A stretch of DNA of 64,000 nt, taken from positions 6,186,501-6,250,500 of the forward strand of contig JAZARR010000197.1 in the NCBI GenBank assembly GCA_037389465.1, written 5' to 3'. The notes beneath the pieces are model-generated. The model was not told where the DNA came from. It saw only the letters and a program-made list of their open reading frames with translations, and did no database searches. The stretch comes from Baylisascaris procyonis (Eukaryota > Nematoda > Chromadorea > Rhabditida > Ascarididae). Below, piece after piece: positions 39,875 through 53,204 of this stretch; the stretch's first letter is position 1; the number at the start of each line of letters is the position of its first letter. The position numbers and the translations under genes were made by a program.

Positions 39875-42576
39875 AAGGCAAAGCATTTTCCATCACTTTA
39901 ATAGCTGAAATCTAGAAAGAACTCTAATCACTTTTTGCTTTCGACTACATTAAACGTAAAGAAATCCCAAGTGACATAATTGGTTTCTAATATCACTAAT
40001 GTGTAGTTTTGTCATTTCCATAAAATGTAGTAATATTTTCTCTGTAGTCGGGGATTTAGGCCACTATAGAAAATCCCCCAGGATTTTTTTTATTTCCCCC
40101 AAGTTTTCCACCTGGGGGATCTAAATGATAGTGGAAAGGAGTTATCGTATGGATCGGACGAATGTGAAAATTATTCGGAGCGCCAACAAAATTCAAGTCG
40201 GAATTGTCGGTGATCTTCAGATCGAGATTGCCGAAATAGAGGATGCCAAGAATAAATTTTTAGACATTTAAGAATTTTAACCTAATCAGGTCGAAAATTT
40301 TAATTTCTCTTTATAGGTTTTCAAATAGCCCCTATTGCAGAAAATAAAATCACTAAGGAATTTTACACATTTACCAACAGTGATCGCGTTGATTTCTCTT
40401 TCATCCCATTCGTTCACATATGCTTTTAGGTATATTTTTCTTTCTACGCTTAATTACTCTACAAAATTCTCAGTTATCTTTGAGGATTGTCTAATTTAGT
40501 TACTATTCACTAAAGCCTAATTGCTAGCTTATCTCGTTGAAGATGATTTGCCCTCATTCAATAGCCTCACAACTGCCGATTAACAAAAATAAATGGTCAT
40601 TCATCGATATAATCATCACCTGCGCACTATGCGAATTTTATTTCTAAGGTTTAATTTCAGATATATTCAAAATTTAGCTTCTAGTATAGTTAGGATGCAA
40701 TTTCCGATGACCTAGAATTGATCTGAAATTGAACTTCAAAAGTCAAATTCATGCAGCAAGCTTTTCATTGAGTCCACTGAAACTAGTCCTCTATTTTCTT
40801 GTGCTCTTTTTGCATTGCCGAGCCTAAATGGTACTCAAATCGAAATTCTATGACTATCTTATTACTCGTTTCATCGTTTCAGTTGAATACAACAAACAAT
40901 AAAATTACACAACGATATAGTACGAAATGGAAATTGTTATTAGTTACTGATTTTTCGTTTTATTATCTAATTTCATTTTTTTTTTTGCGTAAAAGGAGTT
41001 ATTTAATGTAATAGAGATAGCGTGAATTTTATGTTTTTAAGTGCTCCGTTTTATAGGTCATTTTGAGTGCTTATAACGCTATAAGGCCTTTATACATTTT
41101 TTATTTATTATTATACCTTATTGTTTACTGTTTACACTTATTGTTTGCATGTTTATTGTTTATGTCTTACTGTCTTAAGGTCTTAATTTAACGGATTGTT
41201 GTTATATTTTATAATGATTTTTAACGCTTTAATTTTAATATAATAAAAACACTTTAACGATATTATATGTTACATGTAGAAGGCTTATATACGTTTTTTC
41301 AGAAGTTGAGAAATTTTTTTCACTTGGCCCTGATATCTTCTAGCGATAAATAAAAATTTTTCCCTTCATTGCAGAGATTAAAAAGCTGACAAATAACCTC
41401 AGATTACTAGATGAATATTAATTTCTAGGCAGTGTTCTCATCCCTGAATACTGCATAACCGGAATAAAAGAGGTATCCGGAAAATATTGAAGCTTAGTGA
41501 ACATGCAAAGCGTATAAGGATCAGTAGTATTCGAATTTATTCGTTGCTGCATGAATTTCCTCTCTCAATAACAGTATTTACTCTAGGTTGCTTAACATAT
41601 GCTTAGAAGCCGTCAATATCAAAAGAATGATTGATGCAATAATAACGGCATTTTGCATAAAGAATTTAATTCAATTAGTTTTACATAAAGAGGGAGTGTT
41701 GTAAAAACTCTTTCAAGAGGAGGGAATAGAAATTTCTTGTCGAAGTAGCCAACTGACCAGTGACCAGTGAAGCTGACCCAGTGAATTTATCAACATACGC
41801 GTATAAAAATTCCTTTATATGCGCATATATACATGGGCACAGTCTTCATATTTTACGGTTACATCGAGTCATAGAACGCACAATTTACTTCAAAGATAAT
41901 AAATGTACTTTGATTTCTGAATTACATCGACTTCATTGAACAAGGATGCATAAGGCATTAATTTCAGGATTGTTATAAGAAGAAAAAAAAGACGGACAAA
42001 GATAAAAAAAATTAGTCAATTTTCAAATAGGAGCAAATTTTAGATGAAAATTAGGAAATATTTCCAAAGAGGTGATTAAATTGAAATATATCATTGTTAT
42101 TATATAAATTTAAAAAAAAGCTGTTCAAAAAAATATTTGAACGAAACAAAAAAAAAATTAAACTTAAATTTCCTTCTGTTCAGTGATATGCAAGTTAAAA
42201 GCAGGATCAGACCGACAGATATAAACGCATGTACACATGCAAACGTATGGACACAAACTAGCAATAATTGTTAGATGGCAACACAGAGCGTAAATTTGTA
42301 TAGACGCAAAAACCGTTAAGCGGTAAATTGGATTCACTGGTGCTGTATTACATTTCGATGGATTAAGAGGTAAGAAATGTCTTCCGAACAGCGAGATTCT
42401 GTGGAACAGAGTCCAATGAAAACGAAATATTAAGTTCCATCCTTCTAAAACTTTTATCTAGTAAATTATGAGATTCGGAGTCCTATTATGAAGTGATCTA
42501 AGGATAATACGGAGATCTGAGATATAAAGTAAGCTGCCCTCCTTTTTGTGGAAAACAGTCTGCGAACTGCAAAGCT
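39875..42576. other. AT-rich stretch with a nested hairpin and no supported gene
   Basis: Beyond the inverted repeat at 40061-40134 and a CAGACCGACAGA-type island at about 42205-42260, this stretch shows only short frames. A run of TTGTTTACTG/TTGTTTATG-like words lies at about 41118-41170. Confidence 0.4.
40061..40134. repeat. Nested inverted repeat able to form a hairpin
   Basis: CCACTAT at 40061-40067 pairs with ATAGTGG at 40128-40134, and ATCCCCCAGG at 40073-40082 pairs with CCTGGGGGAT at 40111-40120, leaving a 28-base loop. GGGGATTT just before the outer arm gives an alternative pairing with AAATCCCC. This could be a remnant of a small inverted-repeat transposable element or a structured RNA. 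Confidence 0.7.
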
Positions 42577-43113
42577 TTAGAGGGAAGGATGAGATACTAT
42601 CGAAGATATTTTTTTAAAGGAGAGCATTTTATATAGTATGTCAGTTGAAAGTATTGAAATCGACCATTGCAGTTGCCTGAATGCATATTGGATAATAGCC
42701 GAATGTAGAAATAGATGTAGCTGTAGATTCTGGATGGGTATTTCGCTTTGAGTTTGCAGACGCAGTACCGAATTCTTGACATCGACCATGAGGGCAATTG
42801 GTTGTTTTTCCGTGTACCCGAGTTTGTAGCGGGAAATAGCAAGCATTGTTAGCATTCCATTTGTACGAATATTAGGTGGCAAACGATGCACAACTACTGA
42901 TGACCGGATTGCTTGCTTTTAACCGGCCACTTTCTCGCCTTCGCTCATGAGGTGAAGATTGCAATTCATAGCGGCGATGAAATTAAGCATTTCGGTAGGT
43001 ATTGTTGTTATGCTCTTATCTACCCCATAGACATAGCAGGCATGGCACAGTTTCCGCTTCAGTTCATCGCTATATCTGATGTTCAAAATAGTGGCGTCAT
43101 ATGTTGTTAAGTG
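42577..43113 (-). pseudogene. Unassigned 178-codon reading frame with one internal stop
   Basis: From an AG at about 43114 the minus strand stays in one frame for 178 codons to a stop at 42577, broken only by TAA at 42919-42921. It includes YDATILNIRYSDELKRKLCH before the stop and VVHRLPPNIRTNGMLTMLA and YTEKQPIALMVDVKN after it. In such AT-rich DNA about ten stops would be expected by chance, so real or recently lost coding sequence is likely. I do not recognise the family. It could be a decayed gene, a mobile-element fragment, or two exons whose intron I cannot place. Confidence 0.4.
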
Positions 43114-43594
43114 CTATGATGCTCGTTGATGCATGCACCTAAATTAGCGGTAATAAGCAGTGCATTTCAGGATAGCAGTTATCTCACGACATCATATCCC
43201 CAGATTGCCGCTTGTTCACCGCAATTGAGCTTACCTTTAAATGAATTTATTCTTTTCACAGAATCCATCAACATAATTAGCATAAAAGAAATCGCGTGTA
43301 CCATCTGAATGCTTGAATTTGCATAAAGGAAATCGTCTGTACCATCTAGGAGCTTGATTTTTGTGCAACTTTTATCGAAATATCGGTCGTCTTTGAAACA
43401 ATTAAATGTTTAATATGCGCTATCAATGTTGCAATTCTCCTTCACATTTTCAAGTCGATGAGCAAATTGATCTCATTCATCACATTTGTCAGTCCTATGG
43501 AACTGTTCAAAAAGATCGCAGTGTCTCCGTTATAAAGAAATTGTTCAAGTATCAAAGTAAAACTTGCTGGGAACGCACATAAGGGGGACTGCAA

Positions 43595-43714
43595 TCAACT
43601 GATCTCACTGCCGCGGGTCGTCGACGATACAGTTAGGATCCCATTAGAAGGGTTCATCTTCAATCCATAATCATCTATTGCTGTCATCTCCAGCCATTTC
43701 TCAAGCCAAGTCGA
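43595..43714 (-). pseudogene. Weak candidate reverse-transcriptase fragment
   Basis: The minus strand reads STWLEKWLEMTAIDDYGLKMN and on to a TGA, about 38 codons. The GLKMN context resembles the segment after the catalytic core in RTE-type LINE polymerases, where a similar glycine-leucine-basic-asparagine string occurs. Adjacent frames are broken. This is pattern resemblance only. Confidence 0.25.
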
Positions 43715-44098
43715 TCACTCGCTCAATCATACATAACACAACAGATGCGTACATATTCAATATGCTTTAGTTACTGAGTGAAGCTTTTCAAGAAAGCTAC
43801 CTTCTTTATTATTCACGCCATGAAATATCACTCTTTATTTTACATTATTTTTTTCTTTGTAAGAGAGAGATTTGAGATTTTTCGAGATTGACCAAACAAA
43901 AATCTGAAATTCTTTAGTCTAGACGAACTCAACTCGTCCTTAATCCTACCGATATGCCAAGAAACAAAGCCAACTCAGCTACCATACACAAGAAAAGGAG
44001 AAAAAAAGGAGAAAAAAAAACTATGCATAGGAAAAAACTACGCAAGTGCTTAGTTCAAGTGGTATAATTTATTAAATTATATAAAATGCTTATTATAG

Positions 44099-44321
44099 GC
44101 AAATTTATAGTCTTAGTACGAAATTGCAGTAAACAAATAATAAAAGGTATTGATCGTTATGTGGGATTTGAACGTGAAGCGTCTGTACTACGTGGGTCGA
44201 GCAAGAAGTTGGAACGAAGCAATAACATTGTCACATCGATGGGAATAATCTCACCGATGAATAAGCAATCTTATGCAAGCATCAAGAAAATATTAGAGGA
44301 CCACTCTAAGCTACTTTCCAG
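44099..44321 (+). other. Candidate exon or transposase fragment
   Basis: A 223-bp segment bounded by TTATTATAG and an AG/GTGATG donor is open throughout. It reads IKGIDRYVGFEREASVLRG, then NNIVTSMGIISPMNKQSYAS and IKKILEDHSKLL. The MG..SPMN..SY.SI spacing faintly recalls the region ahead of the catalytic core in Mutator-like transposases of animals. No neighbouring exon was found. Confidence 0.3.
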
Positions 44322-47300
44322 GTGATGTTATATGACATATGATATAAACTATTATATGATATTATATGAGTTGTGAAGCAATTCGTTGGATTTCCTCTGG
44401 AAACATGTACTTTTATTTTGCTAAAACTTGATGATATCGGTCTGGACTGTTGGATATACGACAAGAAAGGAAGAAAACTTTGGAAAAAATTCATATAAAT
44501 GTAAAAATATGCTATATAGTGGGAAGCCTATATTTCCGGTGTAATATATTGCATAGCCAAACGAGGGCCTATATGAGGAGAAAATGCGCTTGTCGATTAA
44601 AATATTCGGCCGAACGTGTGAAATAAATGTAAAAATTTCCTACCATTTATTTATTGTATAATGTGAATTGAAACAACAAAATGGGAAAACGCATGAGGAA
44701 GTAGAACTATATGTGCTACTGTGCGCAACTCTTCTCATCAACCACTCTCGTAAGTATAATAAAATATGCAGAAGAATGGCTTTTAGCTAAATTGACAGCT
44801 AAATTGATTCGTTTGCGTTAATTTTTTTTATAAACAGTTGCTTTTTGACAATATAATGATAAAAAACGGAAAGCCGCAGAAGTTAAATTGCATACGAATT
44901 TCTTAGCACTTTATGTGTGTGCAACTCTTTTCACAAGTGATAGATCAAGTATGGTACCGGAGGTGATCCTACAATATGCATATTTTTGCAGTCTTGGTCC
45001 CACTCTTTTTTTTCAGTTGAAATTGTTTGACAGACAAACAAACACATGCCCACACTAAACCACACAAATTATGCACACTCCAGCACATACAAACACAGAC
45101 ACGCATAGACATGTGCACGGATGGGATGCGGCCGCGCTAAAATAGAGTTAAAATCGATAAAATTGGTAAAGGGTAAATAAAATTTACATAATAGGCAGTT
45201 TCTGGATTATTTCGTTTCCGGTTTCTGCATTTCAAGCTATGGTTCTTATTTTTCAATATGTTTTTTGTGGTGCAACCGAGAAACTTGCGATGGTACGCTT
45301 ATTTGTGCAAAAAAGTATTGTAATGAAATTTTCATTTGTTGCCTTCAACGTACCAAAATTAAGAGAACATGCAAAAAGTCTGTGAATTTGTGCTTTTTTC
45401 TTTGAATATTTTTTGTTTAATATGTGACAATTTAGAAAAAATATTTACAATATTTAATTTCAACGAATTTTTCTAGCTGATCGAGCATATCTACAAATTA
45501 CTACCATAAAACAATTTTAGATTAGCATTCTCATAATTTGATATCAGAAATGTTAATTTCAAGGATTCACTCGGATGTGTCTCTTTGTGATATTCTTTGT
45601 CATTATAAGTGAGTGGAAAATTCCATGATCATGTACTCTCAAAAGCTGTGAGCTACTTACCCATATACCTTCGCCTATATATCTCAAAAGATATTTACCT
45701 ATATATATATATATATATATCAAAAGCTATTTACCTATATATCTTTCTAAAAAACTATATCTTTCTAAAAGAATAGGAAATTACTCTATAGTTATTTATT
45801 TTTCATACTACCATGAAAGTGATCGGATTTCGATAGGGATACCTTAAAACTTAGAGATTAATTTCTGTTAAGATGAAAATGAAATTCAATGGAAACAACA
45901 ACAAAAAAAAAATTACTATCCATCAGAACATCATGCTATTTCTTTTCATCCCTGAATTGGTAATTAAATATTCATGTCATACAATAAGAAAAGCTTTATA
46001 AGCACATCTGAACTATTTTCTTTCAACAAGTTTTTGAGATATTCAAAGAAAAAATTTCTAGCTATGACAATAATGCGATCTAAATTAAGCCTAGATGATG
46101 TTTCCTAACAAGTAGAGATATTATTTTTCTAAAGGGAAAAATTCAATGACATTTTCTGATATGTCAAATCGGGATAAACAGGTATCTTTGAAAAGTTTGT
46201 TGCTGAAAATAAAACGTTGCAAAAAAGCAATCAAAGAAAGCTACCAAGAAAAGATTTACTTTTTGCTCGCCAACAATCGTTTTGTAGTTGAAAAATCGAA
46301 ACTTTCTCATTGACAGGCAAGCAGACACATATAGACATATACTCTATATGCGCAGGTAAGTTGTTACCGCAGTGCCATTTTTCAGAAAAAAACTAAAGAG
46401 AAAGATTGAAAAAATATTTGCAAATTATATTACGTAAAAGTCGTCTCGCAAATCTTTTTCCGTATTGAAAAGAAATGAGTTAAACTCAAATTGAATAAGC
46501 ATGACTGAACTAATTGAAAAGTTGACTGAGAAAAATTCAGTGACTCAAGTGATTTAATCGAATTGTGTGACCATACCTTGTGGGTATATTTTATTCATCT
46601 AATTAGCGAAGTAAAATATACGCTAATAAATGAAGACTGAAATTATGCAACTACATTATTATTCAATTTATATTTACTCAACTTTTTGTTGAGAATTTTT
46701 GAAATTCTCAACGGTATAATTAAACAGCACACAAAATGTTGTGTTGTATGTTTATGACGTCATTTAGTCAAATATCATCTTTAATAGGTTTCATTGGGTA
46801 ATAAGTCACAGGAGTTTGTCGAGATCAAGCATAAACTTAACACCTACGTATTTGCCCTTGAAGGCATATCGTGAAAATCAGTTTTAAGAATGACTGCATA
46901 CGAAAACCTAGACATAAATAATAAAGACAAGTATTACTATAACATAAGCTGTAATTAGAGGCTCATATACTCGGTGAATTGTTTCAAATTTTGTGCAGAT
47001 ATTTGCGTGAATCCTGTTGCCATAAAGAGTTCCTCAAACACTTCTTAACAATATGCTGTCTTGAATATTTCTTCCGCATTAAATTTCAACGTTTCGTAGA
47101 CTTACTGAAAGATCTTAGGTGAAAGATTTGCAAAAGAAAAAAAGTTGTAAATGCAAAAACTAAAAATATTGAGAGCAATTTAGAAATTCCACAAGTTGAG
47201 CATTTCCTTTCATTCGGATTTCAGTCATTATAAAGCGGAAAAATTGACGAAAAACTTCGCACTTTGAATGCACATCTATTATAAAGCGATAATTAATGCA

Positions 47301-47589
47301 AACAATGAAAACTCTAAAATAAGAGTGTTGAACAAAGAACACCTCAAATAAGGTATACGTGAATGTTGGCTATACATATAAATAAAAGTTTTCAACAGAA
47401 TAGAAAAAAAAGAAGAAAAACAATGACCGAATAAAATAATCTACAATGGATAATTAGGCTCTATAGCAATGTTATGGTCACCATTACGGCTTACAAACAT
47501 TGAGCAATGCAATAAAGCAAAATTCTTGTATAATATCTTCTAAGATGAAAAATATTCATATTAAAAACTGCTTGCTTAATCTTTTCAGG

Positions 47590-47835
47590 CAGTCTATTCT
47601 TCTGCATATTCTACTCAAATATTCAATTCCATAAGATATTTTATTTTATTAGATATTCTATTATCTAATATATTAGATATTCGATTATATTAGATAATCT
47701 ATTCTATAAGGTATTTCAATCTATTAGATGCTCTGTTCCATTTAATATTCTATCCCATGAGATGATATTCTGTTCCGTCAAATATTCTATTCCAATGCAC
47801 GATTTTCTGTTCCATCAGATTCTTTTCTATAATAA
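47590..47835. repeat. Degenerate tandem repeat of a TATTCTATTCC-type unit
   Basis: Words such as ATATTCTATTCC, AGATATTCTATT and GATATTCTGTTCC recur roughly every 20-27 bases for about 245 bp, with many substitutions. Confidence 0.7.
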
Positions 47836-48374
47836 ATCTCATTCGACGTTGCTAATGAGTTCGACGTATATACATAATTTCTTGCCAATAATAAGAAATG
47901 ATTCACTAAGCAGTCGGAGATGATTTACTATTGAGATTTAGATATTCTAGCACAGTCATAATGAATACATTAAGGATATAAAAATTTCCACTAAAATCGA
48001 AGCCATATAAATTGTGCCACCCACGCCATTGAATTTCATGGATTTCTTTGGAGCATTGTGAATATTTCAATAATCGATCAAATCTGTAGTAAAAATCATA
48101 TGAAATGTTTATATGTCGATTATGCAATTCTCACAAATTTTCAAAAGTTATATCTCTTTAACATCTAAAAATTATTTAACAAATAGGGGTGAAAAGCAAT
48201 TTCTTGGAAACGTTTTCATAATTATATCTATGAAAATGGATTCCACTCGAATATGATCTAGAATTTACCGAAAAAAATAAAGAATTTATATGCATTCGCT
48301 GTGCAAATTTCAGAACTTTCAGAAATAATAGACACACAATGAATATGAAATGCAATTTATAGAAATTCTAATAT

Positions 48375-48392
48375 ATGATATGATCATATCAT
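48375..48392. repeat. 18-bp perfect palindrome
   Basis: ATGATATGATCATATCAT is identical to its reverse complement. Function unknown. Confidence 0.8.
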
Positions 48393-51224
48393 TGATCGTA
48401 ATCGTATGCAAAATTCAATCCAGCGCCTGTACATGCAAATTTTTGAGAGCGCAAGCCAATATTCGTTGATGTCTGTAGTGTTCTCGAAAAGGTCAACATT
48501 TATAATATTGGCTACGCTGCCGGCAATCATATGTGATAAAAAAAAGAAGTAAAAGAACAAAGAAGATAAAAATGGACGCGATTATTAGCGAATCCTTGCA
48601 AATGGAGATCTAGAAAAAACGCAAATAAATGGAATTACGGGCCAGAAAGGTAATGTGATGCGCTTTTTTACATTTTGCGCACCAACGCAAATGAAGCATC
48701 AAATGCCTCTATACGCTGAATTTCATATGAAATAATTCGCTGTACGTACCGATCGCTCATTAAAATAAAATTTCATATCATTACACCCCCTCTAATCCAA
48801 TTACGAAACAAATTTCATTTATAAATTTCTTGCAGAATTTATCTCAGCCAAAGCTTCAGATAGCATATACAGGATCATGGATCATAATGGAATATTGAGC
48901 AGAGATGATCAACCTAGTAGAATCACATATGAATTGCAGCTAAATTTTGCACACATTCAAAATTTATCAAAAAATTTCTTTATAATCGAAAATGTACGAC
49001 GATATATCGACCATCATAAGATACACTAGTGAGGTTACCAACGGCGATATTACTGCAGAAAGTGCGATATAATTATCGGAGGTTTGTTGTGCTTTAATAG
49101 TTCCGCTCAATCATCGAATTGCAACGTTTACAACGTCATTATTTCTATTCATTCATTGTGTTGTTTTTGTGTGTTGACATAAAATTGCAATCGATGAGGA
49201 ATCGAACAAATAAACTGCTCTTCTATATTTTAAAAAATGATTCGGCCTTATTGATTGATGAATGAGTTGCTGCTATTGTAAAGCAAAAATGTTAAAAACT
49301 CAAATGTAACGGGTATAAGAGTAACTTTAAAATATTAGCTTTCGGTAAAATTCTATTATCAAAAACGATGTATATACATGTATTGATTATTTATGCAAAT
49401 CTGGTTAAACAAAGTGATTGATGAACTCTAAAATAAGGTCGTTCATACGTATTGAATTTCGTGTGATATGTTATTTGTAATATTTTTTGCATTTGAGGTC
49501 TGTTCGGAATAATCCAAATTATTGAACAATTTCATATCAATTTTCGAGTTAATCTATCAACTTTGTTAGAGGGAATAGTATAGGCATAAAAAACACTTAA
49601 AGTTTGTATGTGAACGACTTTTCACGAGCGGCTGACTCCTAAAACTTATGGAAGAAGCGAATTTTTAGGGAAAATTTGCATAAACGATGGTTCCGATTAG
49701 AAGAATTGCTTTATTCGCATGCTTGAATATTTATTGGCAAAGATGAGCGAATGGCATTTTTTTCCTAAAACACTTTTTGACGTCATGTTACTTCTGTAAT
49801 AAATTTCTTAGCACCTCATAGTGGCTAAGAATTTTATTTAACACCAATAGTGAGGCTGTTGGCAAACTGCCCACTTTATTTTTCACAGTACTTTTTTATT
49901 GCCGCAACGTGAAAAAAAAAGCTCGAAAATTACCGTTTAAGTGAATAATGCAATTAATAAGGTCTATAGTATTGTCCGTTGAAAAAATATTTTATCACAT
50001 CAAGTTTTTTTTGGAAATTTATCAAAAATAAGCAAATCTCATATTTTATAAACTTCTCGCTCATGTTGCAAAAGGCTTGATTTCACAGAAATAACTTCCG
50101 GAACTTCCGTGGATCTATCGCAATATAATGATGCCTCAAGATTCAGGTGGTAGTGGATAACTCAGGTGACATCTTTAAGCTAAGTTATGCAGTATATTTC
50201 TACTCAACTAGTAAGTTATGTTGAACTAGTCGAGCAAAAACAACTGCAATAATTCATAGCCAACAAAAATATAATAAGGCACGGTACTTATTGCTCATTA
50301 TGCCTAATTCTATTGACTTCCTTAATCGTATAAGTTGCCGCTGCGAAAACGTTGAATTATTGAGGCAGTGTTGCGAGATTCGATGATTCCTGTACTATGC
50401 TTTATGTTCGCTTCTCATCTAGATGCTTCTGACACCTTTTCATTGCTACAAGAAGGCTAACGTATCATAGAAATGAGTACTTCGAAGCGATGCAGTATTA
50501 TGTAACAGCACTCTGTAGTACAGTAACCTAGTCTTCAATACGATATTAAAGCATGGCAGGAAATGAAGTCTGGATGTTTGCTAATGTTTCTCCTGAATAT
50601 ATGTTCGCTATTAACTGTCATCTTTGAAATCAAACAGGTCTGTCAAAGCGTATCAATAACGCCAATGCAAGGATGAGGAAGAAGGAACTCATTGGTGGAA
50701 GGGTAGGTAGAAATCATGACATGAAGTAAGAGCATTTCTTTGATTTAAAAAGAGTTTTCATAAACAAATCGTCATATTCAGTGATCTGAGGAGTATAATG
50801 AGCTTAAAGGTTGCCTCAAGTCATCGATCGTAGAGTTGATCAATATCAATTATGTTTAATAGTGCGATCCAAATAAGCATTACTATTCCAGAAGAAACAA
50901 CTACCAGCTATTCTCATGTAATTAAACGAAAAAAGAAAGCACGAAGTTTGAGGAACAAAGGTTCGGTATAAAAATAACTATATCACGTACCATGTGTTGG
51001 TCTTTACTTATCGTTTTTAGATATTCAAAGTAAATTGATATTCATAAGATGTCATGTGTAAAAATCAAATGATTCTGAAATAAAGGATTCCATCGTGCAT
51101 GTATATCCATCAACTGAATGGTGTGTAATAAAAAATGATGAAGCATTTAAGAAGATTGTCTATGACGCATGTCATCACAGAATTATGAACACTAAGCGAA
51201 TAGCCTACAGCCAGTTCAACTAAA

Positions 51225-51255
51225 GAACGAACGAACGAACGAACGAACGAACGAA
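51225..51255 (-). repeat. (GAAC)n tetranucleotide, likely 3' tail of the LINE
   Basis: Nearly eight GAAC units; on minus they read TTCG repeats. They lie about 190 bases past the reverse-transcriptase stop, where CR1-like LINEs often end in short tandem units rather than poly(A). Confidence 0.65.
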
Positions 51256-53204
51256 TACTGAGAAATAAAGAAACATACATAGTATGTGAAGAGGTGCACT
51301 GACGATACTGACAAAAGGCTCTAAGCAAATAAAAACACCGATGACAAAAGAAAGTTGAAACGAGAGGAATATCAAAAATGCACATATTCAAGTAGCGTCT
51401 ATGAGGTAACACTGGCAAGAAGGCCAAAGCAAGAAGAAGCATTCATTAGTCACATATGAGCTGGCTATCTACGCCCTTGAAGGATGATAAGTCAAACTGG
51501 GATGACTTTGATTTAAAAACATTAAGATTTCTAGCTTCAACAATGTCAGGTGGTAGTCGATTTCATAGTCGAATGACTCGAAAGGAAAACGAATTTAGTA
51601 GACCCGTTTTGACCGAGAACTTGCGTTGTAATTGAAAACGATGAAATCTGGACCGTGTGTTGAAGCGGGTGTACGCAAATACGTTCTCGAACGGGATATC
51701 GCAGCAGCCCTTCACTATCTTAAAGCATAAGTGAAGGTCAAATTCAATTCTAATTCAATTCTGCGGTATTTAAAACTTTTTAGGCTGAAAATCCGCAGCC
51801 GTTCAGGGTATAAGGGAATGAGGAGTTTGGAAAGGTCTTACGAAAAGCAGATTTTGTGTATCGCCTTTGCACATTTTCAATTATGTCAGCGTCCTTGTGA
51901 ACATATGGTGACCATATCTGGGTACAACATTCAAGAAGAGGGCGGCAATAGACAATAAAAGCAAGTCTGTAATGTTCAATGCATGGATGTTCCAGTGAGC
52001 GTAGTATACAATTAGGCTGTTACCATGCAGTGAAATTCTGGCTGTTACCATGCAGTGAAAAGTCCACTTAAAGTTTGAACTAATGTGTACTCCCTGATTA
52101 CATTTTGGATGTAAAGCTTGTTCCCATTTAAACGCAGAGGGCACTCATGTGGAGAGTTTATATGGAAGAGGCTACTTTTTTCCTCCCACATACGCAACTG
52201 CCATGTTTACGACCAACGTTCTAGACATATAAGATCATTCTGGGGTTCGTGAGAATCTGCAGTAAGATTGTTGAATGAGCGATAAATCTTAAGGTCGTCC
52301 GCAAACAATCTGCACGCACTCGACAAACCATCAGATAAATCGTTTACATAAATAAAAATAAGAAAGAGTAAAGGGCCAAGTGTACTTCCTTGTGGAACTC
52401 CGCTAGTAATACTTCAGCGCTGTGAATAGCATCGACCAATTTTTACCATAATTTCTCGTTATGAGAGAAATGATTTAAGTCATTTCAAAAGTTCACCAGA
52501 TACCATATTACCTTTAAGTTTGATCAACAGTTTTCGGTGGCAGGACGTATCAAATGCTTTAGCATAGTCAATATAAACCACTTTGACCTGTTGGTTTTTA
52601 TTGTCAGTTATGGAAACAAGATATCAGCTGTGAGAGCGTGGACTTTCGTGGCAGAAAACCATACTGAGCACGACTAATCAATGCGTTCAAATCGAAATGG
52701 GACATTACATTTTCTTTTACGATAATTTCCAGGACTTTACATATTGATGAAGTTAGGCTAATAGGGCGATAACCCTGTTCGCTGGACCCTTTTTTTATAT
52801 AGGCGTCACAATAGCAGTCTTCCATTTTGATGGTATGGAACCAGTAACCAAACTATGTTTGAATATATAAGAAACTGGGTAACATAAGCCCAGAAGGGTT
52901 CGCTTTATAAAGTACGAAGGTACCGAGTCTGGGGTCAGAGAGATCTTATCACTGAGCTTTGTAATATCTGCACTGACTACATCAGAGTCAAGAGAAACCC
53001 AATTAAGCTTTTTGTCGCATTTTACCGGGAAAGCAGGTATTTCGTTATCGTCATTGATGAATACTTCGGAGAAGTATTTGCAAACATCTCAGATTTTTCG
53101 TGGTCACGCGTGATGATCAAATTATTTTCAGCTTTTAAGGCGCAAATATCTCTCTTAGTGCTGAGTTTCGCGTTCGTGTATTTAAAGAATGATTTTTTAT
53201 TACC
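51256..53204 (-). mobile_element. Degenerate CR1-like LINE: reverse transcriptase, C-terminus and 3' UTR
   Basis: Read on minus in several shifted frames, this segment carries the full polymerase order: NKKSFFKYTNAKLSTK at the 5' side (about 53204), KWKTAIVTPIYKKGS, GYRPISLTSSICKVLE (about 52731-52780), VVYIDYAKAFDT (about 52545-52580), [14 protein letters not shown] (near 52384-52401), and the catalytic FADD at 52294-52305. A C-terminal region follows with NRLPPDIVEARNLN, ending at a stop at 51446. A 3' UTR of about 190 bases and a tetranucleotide tail follow. Frameshifts, internal stops and a 25-bp internal duplication (52015-52060) show it is inactive. The endonuclease part is absent. Confidence 0.85.

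Larger units (their letters stand above)
44322..51224. other. AT-rich region without a supported gene
   Basis: About 6.9 kb. It contains CA/CAGA-rich islands at 45030-45118 and 46312-46352, a short TA tract near 45705 with a repeated CAAAAGCTATTTACC, a degenerate TATTCTATTCC repeat at 47590-47835, and an 18-bp perfect palindrome at 48375-48392. A small exon-like piece at about 50637-50701 reads LSKRINNANARMRKKELIGG between CAAACAG and GGTAGGT but stands alone. Confidence 0.45.
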
